A stretch of 64,000 nt of DNA from Eleginops maclovinus (lineage: Eukaryota; Chordata; Actinopteri; Perciformes; Eleginopidae), in assembly GCF_036324505.1 (NCBI RefSeq), contig NC_086357.1:22455293-22519292 (forward strand). The letters are read 5' to 3'. The position numbers and the translations under genes are program-made. The notes under the pieces were generated by a model. That model saw only the letters and a list, made by a program, of their open reading frames with translations, searched no databases and was not told where the DNA came from. The number at the start of each line of letters is the position of its first letter. Positions within the stretch are counted from its first letter, which is position 1. Positions 57,906 through 64,000 of this stretch are shown piece by piece.

Positions 57906-60900
57906 GAGCTTTATGACGATCACCCACACTTGATGTAATTTTTTATGCAGCTGTAAGCAGCTTCTCCATTCCTTTTGTAGGAGAATATCGACAGCTGACA
58001 CTCAAAAATCAACCACCATACTAAACCCAGAATTTGTGTTGAGTGTGGGTTCTGGTTTTTCCCATTTGGTATTTGGTTTCCTTGCGTCCTTGTTCTACAT
58101 ACCTTTATGTGTGTAGTAGACACTAAGGTCATTTAAATGGGCTCTTCTTAGTGCTTAACATTAAGCCGAGCAGCTGAAGAGATGCTTGTGACATGGCCTG
58201 CCTCTCCATCATGCTTTAGCACAAAGCAAACGGCAGTTCTCAAGTGACCAGACAAAACTGTGCAGGAATAGAGATATAATATACACCCTGTGTGGGCTAT
58301 GGATCGCAGAATGTGAGAACAGTGCATGAGTCAATACCTAAATGAAGAAAGATGCTGATGTGAACATAGATATATGACTCATATCTGTGAGAGTTGACAT
58401 GCAGGCAGGCAGGTTCATGAATCTTAATAATCAGAGATGAGAAACAAGTATGTTGAATGCTATTACCAAGATATGACATGTGAGTATTTAAAACAAATAG
58501 CCACGTTGACAGCGATGGATATAAGACCACGACCAACTGGTGCCAAACCAGCGCCTTTCTGTCTCTCTCATCCCCTCCCTTTCCTCCTCAAAACCTGTGA
58601 AGTAGAAAATAGGCAGATATGAAGAGGTGGGGATGGAGGGAGATAAGCTGAGGTGGAGATAGAAACAGGTGAAAGAGGTGAGGGTCATAGCACATGCTCC
58701 TCTCGGCCTTCCCTCGCCAATGTTGTTTTATTAGCCCTGTCAGATTGTAATTTGCCCAACGGTAAACATACAGAACGGGCTTAATTAAGAATTTTTGAAC
58801 GGGGATACGGTCAAGTCCGGAAACATTAGAGAGATGCAACCGGGTGTCGTAAAGATTGATTGAGACGCAGGATGGAAGGAGGTGGTTGGAAACAGAGGGT
58901 GGAGGGAGGGGGGCGGGAGTGGTGTGAGTGATACAAGTGAGGGGTATTCTTGTGTTGCTCGGGGCAGTAGGGTGAGATAAGTTTGGAAAGATAGGGACAA
59001 ACGATTTTTAATGCATTAACAACCCCGGCTGTGCGAGGCAATAACAAGGACAAGATCAGCGCTAAAATGTTTGACATCCTGCTTCGAGATCAATGCATCC
59101 CGGACAGGGCACACAGGCGTAGGCCGCATATTCACCTCCACAGATAACACACACATATACACACACACACACCTGCTTTAACAGGGCACAGAGCATGTGG
59201 GTGGGTGCATGAGTTAACAGCCTTCAAACCTCAAGGCGATGTATGGAGAATAAAAAACAATACCTATATCCATAACAATATCCGCAGGTAAAAGCATCTT
59301 TAAATCAAAACAGAGAGGGACCATCTGGGGGAGATTGTTGAGAGCTGTGCGGACTACGTAAAAGCCCAGCAAACTAAAAGAGTAATGAGCCTATCCATAT
59401 CTCCCCCTAGACCTTAAGTTTGCATTCAATACATTATTTACAGCTGAATTTTTACTGAGGTATAGGTTTCTCTCAGGGGTGTTTACAGACTAGTACTCTA
59501 ACCGCTTTCCATTGCCTACAGTTGAGTGGAGCAACCTTCAAAAGTGATGCTTCCAGCTGGTTTCCTCACATTTACACGCCTGTTTGTTTTACATAAAGCC
59601 CACAGTTATATTGTTCGATGTTTGTAAGTGAAAGAGGCATTTGGAAAATAGGGATTTAATTGTGTTTTGCAGATAGACATGAAAAGAGATTTGAAACAGA
59701 TCTGTTATGAAAGTTACCTCCGGGGAAAATGGTAAGTGTGTTTTGTACTTTTTATTATACTGTTCTACTTTGTTTCAGCTCCTTTTTTTCTAACATAGGC
59801 AACTGTTTCAACTGTGTTACTGGCATATAAAAACATCCTATTTAAGTTGGATACCTGCCAATATACACCAACCTGTCACAATTGAAACGATTATGATTTC
59901 TAGTCGTACATGCTAAGTATTTTTCCCGTCTTTAGCGTCTAAAAAGAGATGGAAAGTGCTAGTAGTGTGCTGTTATGGGGTTCACAACCCAGCTAACCCT
60001 TTAATTTAAAGATTTATTCATGTTTCATGTTTATTTTGTCAAATTGTGCCCAGTTCTGAATTGGCTGCGTTTTCAGAGTATCTTTATATTTGAGGGTTAT
60101 GCGGGTGACTGAGGGTAAACCCAAGCTTTGAATATGGCTTGCTTTTTTAAATTGGTTTAAAGATATGGCCAAAGAAATCAGATATTGGCAGGAATTCAGA
60201 ATTGAAGACGTGCTCTGTAAAATGCAGTACATTCAATCTGCATGCATGTAGCTTGGGCAAATTTGAGGAGGTTAAATGTGATGTCAGCTGCAGGATTCTG
60301 CTGCAAAGTGTTTGTCTGTGTACTGCACGGCCTCCTAGATCTGAAGGATTTTTTTGTTATAATAAGCTCCCCTCCTCCTCCTCTCGCTGCCAGAATACAC
60401 TGGAGCTACTGTAGCCCGAGAAGTCCCTGCTCCCTTTGTCTTTGTAGTTCAGCCGCTCTCGTCTAAAATACTGTAACTTCTGGGAAACGGGGAGGTCTCA
60501 GCTCTCAGCACAACAAGCACAGACTCTTTCTCCATCACTTTATGATGCTCTCTCTCGCTCCATCTTTGTCTCTACCTTTTCAAATAGACTATTTGTCATC
60601 TCTGAAATAGAGCATTTTAAAAATTCAACCTGGAGCCAACCCCCACCCTAACTCCCCTCTATTCTCACTCTCAATTCCCCAGACTCTGGCCAGCTACGAT
60701 CAATAGCCTATTGATCAACTCTCTCCATTCCCATTACACACCAGGGCCAAAAGAGCCAACCATTTTCCCTGAAAAGCTGATCTGGAGCATGTTTGCAATG
60801 GTAAGGTTTCTCTAATTTCAGCGGGTTGTTATTAAAAGCGTACAGTGTGAGTGCTTTGCTGCTCTCTGAGGTTGAGTGGTGAGAGCAACTGAGAAAGGAA

Positions 60901-61739
60901 CCCAGTAAATGCAGTTAGCCTTCAACTGAGGGATATTGCACTGAAATAAAGTAGTGTATGGTTCTCCACTTAAGTAAAATAGGAAAGGTGAGAGCATTAC
61001 CACATACGTAGAAAGTGATTCTTTTTCCAGTTGTTTCTACTTCATTTCTCTCCCCCGCGTCTTTCTCCTTCTCGCGCTCTCTCTCCATAGACAATGCTAC
61101 GGGCAAAATCAATACTGTAAAGAGAGAAAAAAAAAAGAGAAGGCATATTTTTAGCCTGTTATTATATGAGCTGTGTGAGGAAAACAGTGTTTGTGGGAAA
61201 GACAGAAATGCCAAGGTGCTGATAAGAGAAAGATTGGGTGGGAGAGATAGAAGTGAAAGAGTGAGAATGATGGCGGTGGGCTGTGTAAGAGAGAGTCTAA
61301 TGGAGATGGATCAAACGAAGGTGGAGATAAGATGGGGTAACAGTGAGAAAATGGCTGATGTCTTGACCAAGCGATGTAGCTGTATATCAGGAAGACTGGC
61401 TGCAAAAAAAACGTGTTGATAATGCATCAAAACAGGAACTCTTAATGTGACACATTTAATTTATATCGAGTTGTTTTTGTCTGCTTTTCACATCTGCAAT
61501 AAAGCATATTGCTCTTTTGGTGCATGTTCTTAAATCCCACTTCATAGAGATACTATTTATACCTTCTTTTGCAGCTTTGTTCTGCCTCTGTGCATGCTCT
61601 CTGTGGATCACTCACACAACACCACAGCCATCACTTTCACTCCTGCTGCTGCCGATGGTTTTCGGATGGACTCCCTCTCCCTAACCTCTTTCCGGGCTCA
61701 CCTCTGTGCCTGCTGTCAGTCAACCTGCGAGCCTCCTCC

Positions 61740-62150
61740 CTATTGGCTGGAGATGCTCTGTTGATCAAATGGTTGGGCCGTGCAATTGGCCAGAGAGCTC
61801 AGGGGGGAAGAAAAGAATTGATTTATCTGTGGTATTAGGGGATCAATTAATCCCCATTGTGTGTGCCAGCACAGATAGTCCAATGTGTCTTATTTGGTAT
61901 GGCTTGTTTCTGCTCGGCCAAGATAAGAGTCTCTCCCATCACTTCGCTCTATGAGCAACAAATCAAATCAAATCGAAAGGGATGACGGCGCGCAGAGGGT
62001 TCCTCCCCAGGCTGTGGCTGGCTGATCACAACAAGGAAAGGCCATCAATATGAAAAGTAGTCTGTGCAGAATAAATGCTGCTCATTTCAGGGCTGAGACG
62101 TCTGCCCTGTTGCCATGACAATCCGGCATGAGGATATAAACATCTTAAAT
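61740..62150. promoter_or_regulatory. CNE-like cluster with an RFX X-box
   Basis: A low-repeat stretch with GTTGCCATGACAAT at 62109-62122, a near-perfect RFX X-box (GTTGCCATGGCAAC). It also has AGATAAGAG (GATA type) near 61922 and GGATCAATTAATCCCC, a 14-bp near-palindrome with a TAATCC homeodomain core, near 61839. It has the look of a developmental enhancer. The target gene is unknown; foxq2 is the nearest gene seen. Confidence 0.3.
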
Positions 62151-63629
62151 AACTTGTATTGTCACATGACCCCATTTACAATTGATCGATGATGTCTAAC
62201 TCAAATAACAGAGGAGTACAGTGTGCATAGGGATAGAGCTGCAGCCATTAAAGCATAGGTTCACAATTTCTCAGTCTTTCTTAATACCTACGTCTTTTGT
62301 CTTTGTTGTTGCAATACGAGCATGCAGATAATGAAATAATGCTCTGTTCCTTTTGTACTAGGAATTTTCACTGTGGCCTTACATAAGGAAGCAGTTCTGC
62401 ACAATGTAAGGACTGTGGATTGTGTCCCTCAGGTAATATTGACTTCAGTAATTATCATAGTCACCTTTCAGTCTTTCATTGGAATTACTATTTTAAAAGC
62501 TGCAAGGAACGTTTGTTAGATTTCAGCTGGCAGACAAAATTGGTAGTGTTGCAGTTCAATTATTGCAAAAGCGAGTGAAAGCACAAGGCAACTCCTTCCT
62601 AATATAACTTTGTTTTTCGTTTAAACAGCTATAGGACAAAATTGCTCTGAGGCCATTTTTACTCTACTGGATACTGAAAGGGCAAAGCCGTCATACATTA
62701 GTGGACTTTATTAGGTGGTTTAGCCTCTCAACTTTATACAAACCACTGCCTGGTGCAAGATGCTCATAGTGCTGCTAATACAGTCAGCGCAGTGCTAGCT
62801 CTGCTCAACAAATCTGGCTTATGTCAGCTACATTCAACTGATGGTGGCCAAAGGGTTAGCTAGCTTTGTTTTAGCCACCAATGTTAATAAACATTTCCAT
62901 GTTCTTCATGGAATATACATATTACACACCGGTCTGGGAGGATGAGGGCCACTTCAGGATTGGTTTTGAATCCTTTCAAAGCCTATATTTCTCTCCATCT
63001 GTTGGATGGCAGACCAGGGTTGAGTCTTGTTTTGCCTGTTTTCTATCAGGGTTGCTTTTAGCTTTCATCTGTTCTTTTGGTTTCTATCATCACTGATCCT
63101 GCCTCATTATCAGTCATAACAAAATATGTCATAAAATGAATCCTCTAAAGAATTATCTCCTCCTTCTTCCTTTTACCGCTTAACTCACTGCTTAACTTCA
63201 TTGCTAAACTTTGCCTTTATACGAACCAACATGTGCCTTAAATAATTTCTTCTGATTGTGAGGTAAATCGAATCCAGAGACTGTCATTAAGATTGACTAA
63301 AAAGCTGATCTTATTGCGTGTATGTTTGCTTGTGTAGTTCATATGAAGGATCAGCATTACATTAAGACTGTTTCATAGCCACTTTCTACCATGTTCTCTA
63401 GTAACTCTAACATGGATTTGAGAAAGGCAAAACCTATCCTTTAATCATTTAGTGATCGGCAGAAAAATACAAGTCAACAATTTAACAATCTTTCCAGCAA
63501 AAATGCCCCAGAATAGCGGCTTCTTCTGTTGTGTATTGAGCATCATTGAGTTTTGGTCTGTTGGTCAGACAAAACATCATCTGAAGACGTGTCCTTGAGC
63601 TTGTAATTTCTACCATTTTATAGACCTAA

Positions 63630-63706
63630 CTGTTAATCGATGAATGGACAAATTATTCAAAGGATTAATCGACAATGGAAATCATTATTAGTTGCTGGTC
63701 TACATG
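63630..63706. repeat. Fragment of an interspersed repeat
   Basis: TTAATCGATGAATGGACAAA and GATTAATCGACAATGGAAAT, then CATTATTAGTTGCTGGTCTA, resemble a fish repeat with AATCGATTAATCGACAATGA in its consensus. Only part is present. Confidence 0.4.
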
Positions 63707-64000
63707 CAGCATCTTAATCGTGTATGATTCACGTAAAGATATGGCACCAAACACTGAGAAACCAGGAAGACTGCAAGCGACATACTGAGCTGCACATCTC
63801 TGAGTGGGAATGCAATGAGAGACAGAGGAGGAAGGGAGAAGGGGTCAATGAGCCGATGGTTGCTGATACTCAGTCCAAGATGACAGTGAAAAGAAAAAGT
63901 AAGAGAGACTAGGATAGAAGTGGGTGCTAATTCCTACTTTTCAGTTTAAATAAAGATTGGAGCTGGATAAAAGCCATTAAGGTAGAAATCAGACAGGGCA

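Noticed and set aside
61015..61419. 134-aa plus-strand frame
   Set aside because: It is Lys/Arg/Ser-rich from purine-biased DNA, overlaps another long frame on the opposite strand, and has no recognisable domain.

Overview
The window is nuclear DNA from a ray-finned (teleost) fish. The evidence is spliced vertebrate genes with GT-AG introns of about 0.1 to 2 kb, several (CA)n/(GT)n tracts over 100 bp, and fish-type interspersed repeats. Four protein-coding genes can be assembled exon by exon: zbtb7a, map2k2 and pias4 on the minus strand, then a forkhead gene of the foxq2 class on the plus strand. In mammals ZBTB7A, MAP2K2 and PIAS4 are also neighbours, so this is a conserved block. The forkhead neighbour belongs to a family that, as I recall, placental mammals have lost. 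I cannot name the species.

Layout. 1-8.8 kb: zbtb7a coding exons and 3' UTR (POZ/BTB and C2H2 zinc-finger repressor), with a possible 5' UTR exon near 19.2-19.5 kb. 8.8-23.7 kb: non-coding DNA with an inverted pair of ZNF143-type motifs, microsatellites and repeat fragments. 23.7-30.2 kb: all 11 coding exons of map2k2 (399 aa, intact). 30.2-35.1 kb: map2k2 promoter and an intergenic stretch with one unassigned 58-aa ORF. 35.1-42.9 kb: all 11 coding exons of pias4 (504 aa, intact), whose first intron has a GC donor. 42.9-48.2 kb: a divergent intergenic region with a complete 1.2-kb non-autonomous hAT element that has a perfect 8-bp target duplication. 48.3-49.8 kb: the two-exon foxq2 gene behind a TATA box. 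49.8-64 kb: a gene desert with CNE-like sequence, a CTCF-like site, an exon-like tandem duplication, a MITE and nested repeats.

The four genes act in separate processes: transcriptional repression (zbtb7a), ERK signalling (map2k2), SUMO ligation (pias4) and cell-fate control (foxq2). They share ancestry of position, not a pathway. The most unusual items are the hAT element, the GC-AG intron of pias4, and a candidate small gene at 53.2-53.8 kb in which one short upstream exon can join in frame to either of two tandemly duplicated terminal exons. I did not find a system that I would call clearly new.
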